From positions 1-25,860 of the forward strand of contig CAKOQQ010000010.1 in the NCBI GenBank assembly GCA_934101425.1: 25,860 nt of DNA, read 5' to 3'. Positions 14,381 through 22,554 of this stretch are shown here, one piece after another. Position 1 is the stretch's first letter, and the number at the start of each line of letters is the position of its first letter. This stretch comes from an uncultured Bacilli bacterium. Lineage in GTDB: Bacteria > Bacillota_I > Bacilli_A > RF39 > UBA660. Both the position numbers and the translations under genes were made by a program. Below the pieces are notes generated by a model, which worked only from the letters and a program-made list of their open reading frames with translations, did not search any database and was not told the origin of the DNA.

Positions 14381-15640
14381 ATGAAAAAGAAAGGATTTAC
14401 ATTAGTAGAGTTACTCGCAGTAATAGTAATACTATCAATAATACTATTAGTAGCAGTACCAGCAGTAAAGAAAACTGTTGATAGAGCAAAAAAGAAAAGT
14501 GCAGAAAATGATGCTGTAATGATAAAAAATATAGCAGAAAAGTATTATACAAGTAATCTAGATAAGGATGAAGAAATAACAGGTATTGATTTAAGTACTG
14601 ATACACTATCTTATAGTGGTGAAAAACCAACTAAAGGATATTTATATTTTACAGAAGATGGAATAGCCTATGGAAAAATGTATATAAATGGTTATTGTGT
14701 AGAAGTTAAAAGTGATGGAACTAATACAAGTGAAAAAGTGAGTATTGATGATTGTAATATTGCTGATATTAGTACTGGAGGCAATACCAGTGGTGGTAAC
14801 CAAGGAGGTAGTGGAAACACTGAAGTTACTAAAACATACACTAATGGAGAAGTTGTATATTTTGATGTTAAAAATGGAGTAAAATGTAGTGAATCTAATT
14901 ATCACTCTGATAATAGTAAAACAGGATATAATGGAATAAGTACTACAACACCAAATCAAAATGGATGTTTAAAATTTTACGCATTTAATGATACTGGAAG
15001 TACTAAAATAAACTTACTGTTAGATCATAATACAACAGCGACTATTGCATGGAATTCATCAGGAACTAGTGTTAATGGTCCAAGTGAAGTATTAATACAA
15101 TTAAAAAGCGATACAGCTAGTTGGAAAGGTACTTTAAGTTTATCTAATTATTCAATAGATCAATCTAGCCAAAGTAGTAAAGCAAAGTACACTATAAATT
15201 ATTCAGGTTATAAAGCAAGACTTATAACTGCAAATGAAGTAGCCAAAATAACTAATAAGACTGATTTTGATGAAGTTAGTAGAGGAGCGGGATATTATTT
15301 CTTTGAAACTAATAGTTCTACAATTAGTCAAACATGTTATTATAATAATGATGATGATAAAGGAAATACGACTAACTGTACAAATCGTTGGTTAGCAGAT
15401 AGAACACATCCAAATAGTACTTTATGGGGGAGTTTCAACAATTCGGATGTCTCTACATTCGGATACTGGACTGCATCACCATGTGCACAAGATAATTATG
15501 TGGCTTGGACAGTTAATTTTGGTATTAATTATTCAAATAGTAGTGCAATGTTATCCGGTGTATCTCTTAAAGATAACGTAGATGGTAACTTATTTGGAGT
15601 TCGTCCGGTAATAGAAGTAAGTAAGAGTAAATTAAAATAA
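14381..15640 (+). CDS. Prepilin-like protein with GVRP domain, mosaic
   Basis: This 419-residue protein starts MKKKGFTLVELLAV. Its first about 110 residues nearly match the upstream InlB/Hint prepilin, including TSNLDKDEEITGIDLS and YLYFTEDGIAYGKMYINGY. A Gly/Ser/Asn-rich linker (about 127-148) leads to a C-terminal domain matching the gene at 10545: VVYFDVKNGVKC, DHNTT, SWKGTL, YKARLITANEVAKIT and GVRPVIEVSK. The segment between GYWT and GVRP differs most. The gene is thus a chimera of its neighbours' halves. It lies 18 nt after the previous stop, with an AAGGAG ribosome site. Export through a type IV pilus-like machine is inferred from the leader. Confidence 0.88.
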   Translation: MKKKGFTLVELLAVIVILSIILLVAVPAVKKTVDRAKKKSAENDAVMIKNIAEKYYTSNLDKDEEITGIDLSTDTLSYSGEKPTKGYLYFTEDGIAYGKMYINGYCVEVKSDGTNTSEKVSIDDCNIADISTGGNTSGGNQGGSGNTEVTKTYTNGEVVYFDVKNGVKCSESNYHSDNSKTGYNGISTTTPNQNGCLKFYAFNDTGSTKINLLLDHNTTATIAWNSSGTSVNGPSEVLIQLKSDTASWKGTLSLSNYSIDQSSQSSKAKYTINYSGYKARLITANEVAKITNKTDFDEVSRGAGYYFFETNSSTISQTCYYNNDDDKGNTTNCTNRWLADRTHPNSTLWGSFNNSDVSTFGYWTASPCAQDNYVAWTVNFGINYSNSSAMLSGVSLKDNVDGNLFGVRPVIEVSKSKLK

Positions 15641-15643
15641 AGT

Positions 15644-15675
15644 AAAAGTCATAATTTTAAAATTATGGCTTTTTA
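15644..15675 (+). terminator. Intrinsic terminator after the prepilin operon
   Basis: AAAAGTCATAATTTT pairs with AAAATTATGGCTTTT (one G-U pair), followed by T's. Confidence 0.82.
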
Positions 15676-15687
15676 TTTTAATTATAA

Positions 15688-15716
15688 TTGACATTATAGT
15701 TAATTTAGTGTAGAAT
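15688..15716 (+). promoter_or_regulatory. Promoter of tRNA-Ser
   Basis: A perfect TTGACA, a 17-base spacer and TAGAAT, ending 16 bases before the mature tRNA. It has the only perfect consensus -35 among the promoters I identified in the window. Confidence 0.85.
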
Positions 15717-15732
15717 TAGATTGTAGCGTTTT

Positions 15733-15823
15733 GGAGTAGTACTCAAGAGGCTGAAGAGGCGCCCCTGCTAAGGGTGTAGGTCGGGTAACTGGCGCGCGAG
15801 TTCAAATCTCGCCTACTCCGCCA
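15733..15823 (+). tRNA. tRNA-Ser(GCT)
   Basis: The acceptor arms GGAGTAG (15733-15739) and CTACTCC (15813-15819) pair, followed by discriminator G and an encoded CCA. The anticodon loop reads CTGCTAA (anticodon GCT, reading AGC/AGT). The long variable arm (GGTCGGGTAACTGGC region) is typical of serine tRNAs, and a GTTCAAATC T-loop is present. It has its own promoter and terminator. Confidence 0.96.
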
Positions 15824-15832
15824 TTAAAATAT

Positions 15833-15856
15833 AAACACTTTTTATAAGTGTTTTTA
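15833..15856 (+). terminator. Terminator of tRNA-Ser
   Basis: AAACACTT pairs with AAGTGTTT across TTTAT, followed by T's. Confidence 0.85.
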
Positions 15857-15885
15857 TTTATATTTAAATTTGTACATGATATAAT
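15857..15885 (+). promoter_or_regulatory. Promoter of pgeF
   Basis: TTTATA, 17 bases, then TATAAT with an extended TGA. The -10 is exactly 15 bases from the pgeF ATG, with AGGTGAT between, as at rnhB and rnc. Confidence 0.6.
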
Positions 15886-15900
15886 ATAGTAGGTGATAAT

Positions 15901-16572
15901 ATGTATAAATTTGATATATTAAATAAGTATAATATAGATCATTGTTTTTATGGGGTAGAATCTGACTATAGTGAAACTAGATACGATTTAGAAGATACTT
16001 TTTATTTAAAACAAAGTCATACAAGTAATGTAGCAGTTCTTACTTCAAATGATAAAGTGGGAGATGCTAAATTTATTGATTGTGATGGAATAATAACTAA
16101 TTTAAAAGGTAAGAAATTAGTTATTAGAACAGCTGATTGTCAAAGTATATTTTTATATGATCCAGTAAAAAAAGTAATTGGAAATATTCATTCTGGATGG
16201 AAAGGCACTTTAAATGGTATTGTTATAAATGCAATAAATTTAATGGTTAGTACATACGGGATAAATAAAGAAGATATCATTTGTTGTTTTAATCCCTCTA
16301 TACTTTCTTGTCACTTTGAAATAGCAGATGATGTATATACTATGTTTAAAGATAAATATCCATATATAGATACTTTTGTAAAAGAAACAAAAGTAGTAGA
16401 TGGAGTAAATAAATATTATTTAGATCTAGTTAAATTTAATATTGATTTATTAAATAGAAATGGTGTTAAAAATACATATGAATCTAATATTTGCAGTTAT
16501 TGTGATACTACTTGTTATTCATATAGAAGAGATAAAACTACTAAAAGGAATGGATCGGTTATAAGTTTATGA
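15901..16572 (+). CDS. pgeF: PgeF/YfiH-family (laccase-domain) protein
   Basis: This 223-residue protein belongs to the YfiH/PgeF (DUF152) family. Members have been described as peptidoglycan editing factors and as purine nucleoside phosphorylase/adenosine deaminase-like enzymes. The conserved zinc-site segments are present: QSH (about 38-40), RTADC (about 76-80) and IHSGWKGT (about 97-104). The C-terminal CSYCDTTCYSYRRDK is typical. Where the family often has GPSI, this copy has NPSI. It overlaps the Big_2 protein gene by ATGA, so the two are co-translated. It starts right after the tRNA terminator. Confidence 0.9.
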   Translation: MYKFDILNKYNIDHCFYGVESDYSETRYDLEDTFYLKQSHTSNVAVLTSNDKVGDAKFIDCDGIITNLKGKKLVIRTADCQSIFLYDPVKKVIGNIHSGWKGTLNGIVINAINLMVSTYGINKEDIICCFNPSILSCHFEIADDVYTMFKDKYPYIDTFVKETKVVDGVNKYYLDLVKFNIDLLNRNGVKNTYESNICSYCDTTCYSYRRDKTTKRNGSVISL

Positions 16573-18035
16573 GAAAAAGAAATAGAATGGTTAAAATAAT
16601 TAATATTTCTCTTATAACATTATTTATATTAATTATTTTATTAGTAATATATTTAATTAAAAATAAAAAGTATGAAATAAATATAGAGAGTGCAATATCT
16701 ATTAGAAGTAATACTGGTATTATTGATAGTGAATATTATAAAGAATTCTTATCTGTAGTAAATAAAGGTAAGTTTAAGAAAACAAAAAAAGAATATGGTG
16801 GTATCCATAAAGAATTAACTATTAAAACAAAAGATACTGAATATAAAATTTATATTTATACTGATAAAAATGTAGTTACTTATAAATTAGATGATACTAC
16901 ATATGTAAATGAAGATATAAATTATATAAATAGTTTAGAGAAAGCTATTAAGAAGTATGATTATAGTTTAGTTAAATTATCTGCTACAAATATTACTTAT
17001 TATAAAGGTAAAATTATAAATTCAAATGCTAAATATAATGTTGACTTAAATGGTGAAAATACTATATTAGTAGAATTTAATAAAGATATAAAAAGTATTA
17101 AGTTTTATGAAGTATTTTCTGATGATAGTGAAATACTTATTTCTGAAGCTAAAGACTTAAGTAGTGGTGATAAAATAGCATATTATATAGATCATACTAA
17201 ATATAAGAAAATTAGATTAGAAGCAACTGATGATTATAAACTAAATGTATATGAAAGTTATATAGTAAATGATAGATTAAAATTTAATGAGCTTACACAA
17301 GAAAAAGAAATAGTACTTAACCCTAAAGATTTACAACTAATAAAAGGTAATAGTGTAGAAGTATCTGTAGAAAATTATAAAGGACTTGTTTATTGGTATA
17401 GTGAAGATGAAGAAATAGTTACTGTTAAAGATGGAGTAGTTAAAGCATTAAAAGAAGGAACTACTAGAATATATGTAATAACACAAGATAATGAATATAT
17501 TTATATGAATGTAAGTGTTGAAGAGCAAAAATCTATTTTAGTATCTGATATTACTCTAAGTGATGAAGTTGTTAAAATAGGTATGTATCGTACACATCAG
17601 TTAGAAGTTACTATAAAACCAGAAGATGCTACTAATAAAAAAATACAATGGAGTAGTTCTAATAGTAAAGTAGCTATGGTAGATGATAATGGACTAATTA
17701 CTGGTCTTAGTAGTGGAAAAGCTATTATAAGTGCTAGAAGTAGTAATGGTTTAGTTAAAACTTGTGAAGTATTTGTAGAAAGAAAAGAAGTAATTTCTAT
17801 TACTTTAAATTATACTTTATATAATTTAAAATTAGGTGAAACAGTTGATTTAGATGTTACTTTTGATCCAGTTGATGCTTCAATTAGAGATATATTATGG
17901 CAAACTAAAGATAGTTATGTCGCAACCGTAGATGCTTCTGGTGTAGTAACCGCTAAAGATTATGGTAAAACAGTTATAACGGCAACTACTAAAAATGGTA
18001 AGTCTGCAACATGTATTATTAATGTAACAAAATAA
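16569..18035 (+). CDS. Membrane-anchored protein with Big_2 domains
   Basis: This 488-residue protein has a single N-terminal membrane helix (about 8-28) after a basic start and no lipobox, so most of it should face outside. Residues about 30-245 are unassigned, mostly predicted beta, and rich in Lys, Tyr and Asn. Three Ig-like units follow: a weaker one (about 250-317) and two clear Big_2 domains (about 325-403 and 407-487). The clear ones carry the family pattern IQWSSSNSKVAMVDDNGLITGL and WQTKDSYVATVDASGVVTAK. Big_2 domains act as stalks or adhesive modules. The role and the link to pgeF are not evident. Confidence 0.85.
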   Translation: MRKRNRMVKIINISLITLFILIILLVIYLIKNKKYEINIESAISIRSNTGIIDSEYYKEFLSVVNKGKFKKTKKEYGGIHKELTIKTKDTEYKIYIYTDKNVVTYKLDDTTYVNEDINYINSLEKAIKKYDYSLVKLSATNITYYKGKIINSNAKYNVDLNGENTILVEFNKDIKSIKFYEVFSDDSEILISEAKDLSSGDKIAYYIDHTKYKKIRLEATDDYKLNVYESYIVNDRLKFNELTQEKEIVLNPKDLQLIKGNSVEVSVENYKGLVYWYSEDEEIVTVKDGVVKALKEGTTRIYVITQDNEYIYMNVSVEEQKSILVSDITLSDEVVKIGMYRTHQLEVTIKPEDATNKKIQWSSSNSKVAMVDDNGLITGLSSGKAIISARSSNGLVKTCEVFVERKEVISITLNYTLYNLKLGETVDLDVTFDPVDASIRDILWQTKDSYVATVDASGVVTAKDYGKTVITATTKNGKSATCIINVTK

Positions 18036-18065
18036 AAAGAAGTTTTAATATATAAAACTTCTTTT
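18035..18065. terminator. Bidirectional terminator between convergent genes
   Basis: AAAAGAAGTTTT (18035-18046) and AAAACTTCTTTT (18054-18065) form a symmetric hairpin with A and T runs on both sides. It serves the Big_2 gene on + and the lipoprotein gene on -. Confidence 0.82.
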
Positions 18066-18939
18066 ATTTTGTATATAATTCTTCTCTTAATAAATCTATA
18101 TTTTCATTCATTAAAGTAATATAGTCGTCTTTATTATTTCTTTCTGTTTCTGTTATGTTTTCTAATGTATGAAAGTATATAACTTTAATTTTACCTTTAC
18201 TTTCTAAGTCTTTAACATATTTATTTAATTCTTCATGTTCTGGAACATATATATATTTTATTTTACCACTATCTATTAAACTATTTACTTGGCTTAATTG
18301 TCTTTCAGTAATATCATTATCTTCATCTAAAGATATTACTTCAATATCATATTTAGTTAAGAAATTAAATAAATTATTTGATGTAACAATAGTTTTTTTA
18401 TCAGCTTCTTTAGTTACTTTTCTTAATTTAGCTTCTAATTCTGAAATATCTATTTTTAATTGTTCATAATTATTATCAATTTCTGTTTTTAAATAGTGAT
18501 TAGAAATATATTCATTAAGTCCATCTCTAATATTTTGAGCTAACATAAGGAAATTTGCTGGATCTAACCATAATTCTTCTATTTCATAAGTGTATTTCAT
18601 AGATTGTGTAGTATCAATTATTTTTAAGTTTTTATTATATTTAAAGAATTTAACTACATAATCGGCTTCATCAGATAAGCCATTGAATATAAATAGTGAT
18701 GAGTTTGCATATTCTTTAATTTGTTTTTCAGTTAATCCATCACTTTGACTTAAATACTCTTTTAAGTTAACACCATCTGGATAGATACTACGTATAGTAG
18801 AATTATCTCCATAAAGTCTTTTTGTTATATATTCAATAGGGTAAACTGTTGTATATATATTAATATCTTCCATAGTATCTCTTTTAAAACATCCTGTTAT
18901 AATAAACACACATAATAATAAACTAATTATTTTTTTCAC
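18064..18939 (-). CDS. TroA/ZnuA-like lipoprotein without metal-site histidines
   Basis: The gene starts at GTG (18939), with GGAG eight bases upstream. The 291-residue protein has a lipoprotein signal (lipobox ITGC, C17). Its fold landmarks fit ABC metal-binding proteins of the ZnuA/TroA family: IYTTVYPIEYITKRLYGD, YPDGVNLKEYL, LFIFNGLSDEADYV, LWLDPANFLMLAQNIRDGL, a charged linker helix and a C-terminal YITLMNENIDLL. The usual ligand His residues are replaced: K60 for the His of PGxDPHxYE, E122 for the His of DPHxWLDP and N188 for the third His. No permease or ATPase gene is nearby. It overlaps yidD by 17 nt. A canonical Zn/Mn role is doubtful. Confidence 0.8.
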   Translation of the reverse strand: MKKIISLLLCVFIITGCFKRDTMEDINIYTTVYPIEYITKRLYGDNSTIRSIYPDGVNLKEYLSQSDGLTEKQIKEYANSSLFIFNGLSDEADYVVKFFKYNKNLKIIDTTQSMKYTYEIEELWLDPANFLMLAQNIRDGLNEYISNHYLKTEIDNNYEQLKIDISELEAKLRKVTKEADKKTIVTSNNLFNFLTKYDIEVISLDEDNDITERQLSQVNSLIDSGKIKYIYVPEHEELNKYVKDLESKGKIKVIYFHTLENITETERNNKDDYITLMNENIDLLREELYTK

Positions 18940-19159
18940 TTTTACACTCCTTTTTTATTACAGGGTCATATATATTTTTATTAAATGAATTACATCTTAA
19001 TATTCTTTTTATAGACATTATTGTACCCTTAAAAGCGCCATATTCTTCTATAGCATCTATTGCATAATTAGAACAAGTTGGTACTAATTTACAACATTTA
19101 TGGCTACTAATAGGCATAGATTGATAGAGTTTAATGCCTTTAATCAATATTTTTTTCAT
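18923..19159 (-). CDS. yidD: YidD membrane protein insertion efficiency factor
   Basis: This 78-residue protein matches the YidD family: LIKGIKLYQ, then CCKLVPTCSNYAIDAIEEYGAFKG and a closing KRILRCNSF. YidD is membrane-associated and assists YidC-dependent insertion. I chose the ATG at 19159 over a TTG five codons earlier (19174) because GGTG stands six bases before it, and the TTG would overlap the -10. Members usually sit beside rpmH-rnpA-yidC. Here the gene is paired with a lipoprotein gene instead and diverges from rnc. Confidence 0.93.
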   Translation of the reverse strand: MKKILIKGIKLYQSMPISSHKCCKLVPTCSNYAIDAIEEYGAFKGTIMSIKRILRCNSFNKNIYDPVIKKECKSEKNN

Positions 19160-19173
19160 ATAACACCATAACA

Positions 19174-19202
19174 ATTATATATTAATTTTATAAAAAAGTA
19201 AA
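19174..19202 (-). promoter_or_regulatory. Promoter of yidD
   Basis: On the minus strand, TTTACT (19202-19197), a 17-base spacer and TATAAT (19179-19174). Fourteen bases separate the -10 from the ATG, so the leader is very short. Confidence 0.6.
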
Positions 19203-19219
19203 CAAAAGAGGTAAATGTT

Positions 19220-19228
19220 TGATATAAT
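19220..19228 (+). promoter_or_regulatory. Extended -10 promoter of rnc
   Basis: TGATATAAT is an extended -10 with no clear -35. It lies 15 bases from the rnc ATG, with GGTGATA between. Confidence 0.55.
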
Positions 19229-19243
19229 GGTAATGGTGATACT

Positions 19244-19918
19244 ATGGATTTATTAAATAAATTAGGAATAGAAACTAAAGAAGAAAAATTATATAATAGA
19301 GCATTTACTCATACTTCATATGCTAATGAAAATAATTGTGAATCATATGAAAGACTTGAATATTTAGGGGATGCGGTATTAGAACTTATTATGAGTGAAT
19401 ATTTATATAAAAATACTGAATATAAAGAAGGAATGATGACTAAACTTAGAAGTCATTATGTTTGTGAAAATGCCCTTTATGAATATTCTAAGAGAATAGG
19501 TTTAAATGAATATTTACGTTTAGGCCACGGAGAATATGAAAGTGGTGGACAAGATAGAAAAGCTATAGTAGCTGATATATTTGAATCATTTATAGGTGCA
19601 TTATTCTTAGATAAAGGATTAGAAGAAGTAAAAAAATTTATCTATAAAAATGTTATACCTATTATAGAAAGAAAAGAAATAGATTTCTTTAGTGATTATA
19701 AATCAATATTACAAGAATTAGTACAAACTGATAAAAGAAGTTTAGAATATGTTTTAGTAAGTGAATCAGGACCTGCACACAATAAAGAATTTACTATAGA
19801 AGTAAGAATAGATGATATGATATATGGAGTAGGTACTGCACATAGTAAAAAAGAAGCAGAACAATTAGCTGCTAAAGATGCTCTTAAAAAAGCACAAAAT
19901 AATGAGGGAGCGTTATAA
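19244..19918 (+). CDS. rnc: Ribonuclease III
   Basis: This double-strand-specific endoribonuclease processes rRNA precursors and structured mRNAs. It is 224 residues long. The catalytic domain (1-about 148) carries the signature ERLEYLGDAV (36-45) with D43, and the second acidic cluster D111/E114. A double-stranded-RNA-binding domain follows (about 152-219), ending in GVGTAHSKKEAEQLAAKDAL. The next gene starts inside its TAA stop (TAATG), so they are coupled. In many Bacillota rnc precedes smc and ftsY, which are not seen here. Confidence 0.96.
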   Translation: MDLLNKLGIETKEEKLYNRAFTHTSYANENNCESYERLEYLGDAVLELIMSEYLYKNTEYKEGMMTKLRSHYVCENALYEYSKRIGLNEYLRLGHGEYESGGQDRKAIVADIFESFIGALFLDKGLEEVKKFIYKNVIPIIERKEIDFFSDYKSILQELVQTDKRSLEYVLVSESGPAHNKEFTIEVRIDDMIYGVGTAHSKKEAEQLAAKDALKKAQNNEGAL

Positions 19919-20268
19919 TGTTAACAGTATATCGTAAAAAGAATAAATTAGATGAAAATGTAGTATATGATATTCTTATTAATGGCTGCTTTATGGCTAA
20001 AATAAAAGATGGAGAAAAAGTGGTAATTGATATGAGTGATAGAGATTCATTAAATTTTACTTTATCTGATGAAAATAATTATAAAATGCAAATTAAAAGT
20101 GATACAAGAAAGAGTAATGAAGTAGTTTTTGACTATGAAGAACATCAAACTGTTGAATTTGAATGTGTAAGTGATTATATTGAAGGACCACTTTCATGCT
20201 TATTAAATAAAGTTATGAAAAAAGATGGCATAAAGTTAGAAAAAACTAAAGATTTTTTATTGTATTAG
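19918..20268 (+). CDS. Hypothetical protein coupled to rnc
   Basis: This 116-residue protein is of unknown function. It is mostly alternating beta-type sequence with charged turns (YDILINGCFMAKIKDGEKVVIDM) and a short C-terminal helix. It has no signal peptide, membrane segment or recognised motif. The start overlaps the rnc stop by one base, with GGGAG upstream, so it is very likely translated with rnc. Confidence 0.75.
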   Translation: MLTVYRKKNKLDENVVYDILINGCFMAKIKDGEKVVIDMSDRDSLNFTLSDENNYKMQIKSDTRKSNEVVFDYEEHQTVEFECVSDYIEGPLSCLLNKVMKKDGIKLEKTKDFLLY

Positions 20269-20297
20269 TTGAAAAAATAAGTAAAAAATAATATAAT
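20269..20297 (+). promoter_or_regulatory. Promoter of the yebC-family gene
   Basis: TTGAAA, a 17-base spacer and TATAAT, directly after the preceding stop codon. GAGGAG is the ribosome site before the ATG at 20320. Confidence 0.7.
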
Positions 20298-20319
20298 ATT
20301 TTGAAGAAAAGAGGAGTTT

Positions 20320-21030
20320 ATGGGAAGAGCTTATGAAGTAAGAAAAGCTAGTATACAAAAAACTGGTGCAGCTAAAGCAAAGTTATATTCTATGTATGCT
20401 AGAGAAATTTATGCAGCAGCTAAAAATGGTGGAACTAGCATGGAAGCTAATGCAGTATTAAAAAGATTAGTAGATAAAGCAAGAGGTGAACAAGTACCTT
20501 CTGATATAATTAAAAGAGCTATAGATAAAGTAAATAGTGGAGTTGATGAAAACTATTTAACTGTAAGCTATGAATTATTTGGACCAAGTGGATCTACTAT
20601 GATAGTTGAATGTTTAACAGATAATGTTAATAGATCTGTAAGTAATTTAAGAGCTATCTTAAATAAAACTGGTGTTAAAATGGGAGCACAAGGAAGTGTA
20701 AGTTATCAATATGATAATTTATGTGCTGTAGGTTTTAGGGGACTTACTATGGAAGAAGTACTTGATGCCCTTATTTTAAATGATATAGATGCTACAGATA
20801 TAGAAGAAGATGATGGTATCGTAGTTTATGGTAAACCTACTGATTTATATAAAATAAAAGAAGCAATAACAAGTGTAAAACCAGTTACATTTGATATTGA
20901 TGAAATTGGTATGTTTCCAAAAGAAACTGTTACATTAACAGGTGAAGATAAAGAAATATTTTCAAAATTCTTAAATATGGTAGATGAAATGGAAGATGTT
21001 AAAACTGTTTACCATAATGTAAATTTATAA
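20320..21030 (+). CDS. YebC/PmpR (TACO1) family protein, YeeN-type
   Basis: This 236-residue protein belongs to the YebC family. Members have been described as transcription regulators and more recently as translation factors that help ribosomes through difficult sequences such as polyproline. The start MGRAYEVRKASIQKTGAAKAKLYS, in place of MAGHSKWANIKHRK, marks the YeeN-like subgroup. Conserved segments include AKNGGTSMEANAVLKRLVDKAR, YELFGPSG, ECLTDNVNRSVSNLR and GAQGSVSYQY. It has its own promoter. The XRE gene follows 14 nt later. Confidence 0.92.
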   Translation: MGRAYEVRKASIQKTGAAKAKLYSMYAREIYAAAKNGGTSMEANAVLKRLVDKARGEQVPSDIIKRAIDKVNSGVDENYLTVSYELFGPSGSTMIVECLTDNVNRSVSNLRAILNKTGVKMGAQGSVSYQYDNLCAVGFRGLTMEEVLDALILNDIDATDIEEDDGIVVYGKPTDLYKIKEAITSVKPVTFDIDEIGMFPKETVTLTGEDKEIFSKFLNMVDEMEDVKTVYHNVNL

Positions 21031-21044
21031 AAGGGAGTGATAGT

Positions 21045-21248
21045 ATGCATAACAAACTTAAAGAATATAGAAATAAATTTAACTACACTTCAAAAGAAAT
21101 GGCTAAAAAGTTAAATATTAGTCGTGCATACTATACACAAATTGAAAATAATACAAGAAGATTATCTTATGAATTAGCAATTAAAGTTGCAAATGTTTTT
21201 GGTGTGCTACCAGATGAAATTTTTTATGATGATTATAAAGACAAATAA
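21045..21248 (+). CDS. Small XRE-family HTH regulator
   Basis: This 67-residue single-domain Cro/CI-type protein has helix-turn-helix residues at about 15-40 (TSKEMAKKLNISRAYYTQIENNTR) and the usual follow-on LSYELAIKVANVFGVLPDEIF. There is no ligand or dimerisation domain. GGGAGTGAT is the ribosome site. It sits between yebC and dnaB with a terminator at its 3' end. Its target is unknown, and no toxin partner is adjacent. Confidence 0.9.
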   Translation: MHNKLKEYRNKFNYTSKEMAKKLNISRAYYTQIENNTRRLSYELAIKVANVFGVLPDEIFYDDYKDK

Positions 21249-21261
21249 AATTTGTCTTTTT
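21237..21261 (+). terminator. Terminator overlapping the XRE gene end
   Basis: AAAGACAAA (21237-21245) pairs with TTTGTCTTT (21251-21259) across TAAAA, with a T tail. It lies just before dnaB, so dnaB is either read through or has a promoter I could not place. Confidence 0.7.
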
Positions 21262-21281
21262 GTGTTAAAAGGAGGTGGATT

Positions 21282-22550
21282 ATGAAAGAATCAATATTAC
21301 CAGTTGATAACTTTGTAGTTATAAATAAAACAATAATTAATGATAACTTTAGAGACTTAGTAGTAATGCTATATCAACCTATAATAGGGTTTCCTAGTGT
21401 AAGTGTGTATTTTACCTTATGGTCATACTTAAAAAAATCGACATTAATGTCAAAAGAATATAGTCACTATAATTTACTTTCAAATATGAAAATAAATATA
21501 ATAGAACTTAATGAAGCTAGAGAAAAACTAGAAGCAATAGGACTTATTAAAACATATTTTAAACATGATAAAGTAAATCAATATATATATGAACTTTATT
21601 CTCCATTAGAAGCAGTAGAATTCTTTAATAATCCAATACTTAGTACTCTTCTTTATACTAATTTAGGACCTGAAAACTATAATGATACATTATCATACTT
21701 TGAAATGCCTAATATACCTTTAAAAGGGTATGAAAATATAACTAGTAGACTAAGTGATGTATTTGAAATTGGTTCACTTAATGGAACGATTTATGATAAT
21801 TTAAGAAAAACAAGTACTGGTCCAATATTATTAACTCCTAAAATAAATATAGGTATAACTCTTGAATTAATACCAGATGAAGTATTAAATAAAAAGAATA
21901 TTACTGCTAGTATAAAAGATTTAATAACTAATTTATCATTTGTATATGATTTTAATGATGAAGAATTAAAAAATATTATATTAGAATCAATTGATAATAA
22001 GAAAAATATAGATCTTAATTTACTTAAAGAAAATGCAAGAAAATATTATGAATTTGAACATCAAGGAAAACTTCCAAACTTAATATATAAAAATCAACCA
22101 GAGTATTTAAGAAAAGAAAGCACTGGTACTAGTAAAAGGGATAAAATGATATATCAATTTGAAGTAACATCACCATATGATTTTATATCATCAAAGTATA
22201 AAGATTCTAAACCTACTACTGCTGATTTAAAGATAATAGAATATCTTTTAACAGATTTAAAATTAACTCCTGCAGTTGTAAATGTATTAGTTGATTATGT
22301 ACTTAAAATAAATAATAATAAATTAACTAGATCTTATGTAGAAACTATCGCTGGGCAATGGAAAAGAGAAAATATTAAAACCGCTAAAGAAGCTATGGAA
22401 CTTGCAGAAAAAGAACATAAAAAGAAAGCCAAAAAAGAAAATCCTACAAAAACTATAAAATCTAAAGTTCCTACATGGGTAGATCAAAATATAAATGATA
22501 GTTCTTCAAAGCAAAAAGAACTAGAAGAATTATTAAAAGAATATAGGTGA
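21282..22550 (+). CDS. dnaB: Replication initiation/membrane attachment protein DnaB
   Basis: I chose the ATG at 21282 because it has GGAGGTGG seven bases upstream. An earlier in-frame start at 21252 would lie inside the terminator. The 422-residue protein matches Bacilli DnaB, the DnaD-related co-loader of the replicative helicase. It has an N-terminal winged-helix-type region (SILPVDNFVVINK, LYQPIIGFPSVSVYFTLWSYL) and a C-terminal DnaB_2/DnaD-like helical domain at about 315-390 (IEYLLTDLKLTPAVVNVLVDYVL, YVETIAGQWKREN). A Lys-rich tail follows. The next gene, dnaI, uses a ribosome site overlapping this stop. Confidence 0.9.
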   Translation: MKESILPVDNFVVINKTIINDNFRDLVVMLYQPIIGFPSVSVYFTLWSYLKKSTLMSKEYSHYNLLSNMKINIIELNEAREKLEAIGLIKTYFKHDKVNQYIYELYSPLEAVEFFNNPILSTLLYTNLGPENYNDTLSYFEMPNIPLKGYENITSRLSDVFEIGSLNGTIYDNLRKTSTGPILLTPKINIGITLELIPDEVLNKKNITASIKDLITNLSFVYDFNDEELKNIILESIDNKKNIDLNLLKENARKYYEFEHQGKLPNLIYKNQPEYLRKESTGTSKRDKMIYQFEVTSPYDFISSKYKDSKPTTADLKIIEYLLTDLKLTPAVVNVLVDYVLKINNNKLTRSYVETIAGQWKRENIKTAKEAMELAEKEHKKKAKKENPTKTIKSKVPTWVDQNINDSSSKQKELEELLKEYR

Positions 22551-22554
22551 TAAA

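Noticed and set aside
14397..14959. Minus-strand open frames inside the prepilins (also at 4664, 6863, 7969, 8231, 9703, 12204, 24764 and 25617)
   Set aside because: They lie opposite well-supported genes, have low-complexity Leu/Ile/Phe/Ser-rich translations and lack ribosome sites.
14381..15640. Diversity-generating retroelement target
   Set aside because: The variable GYWT-to-GVRP segment suggested it, but there is no reverse transcriptase or template repeat in the window, and the differences are not limited to A positions.
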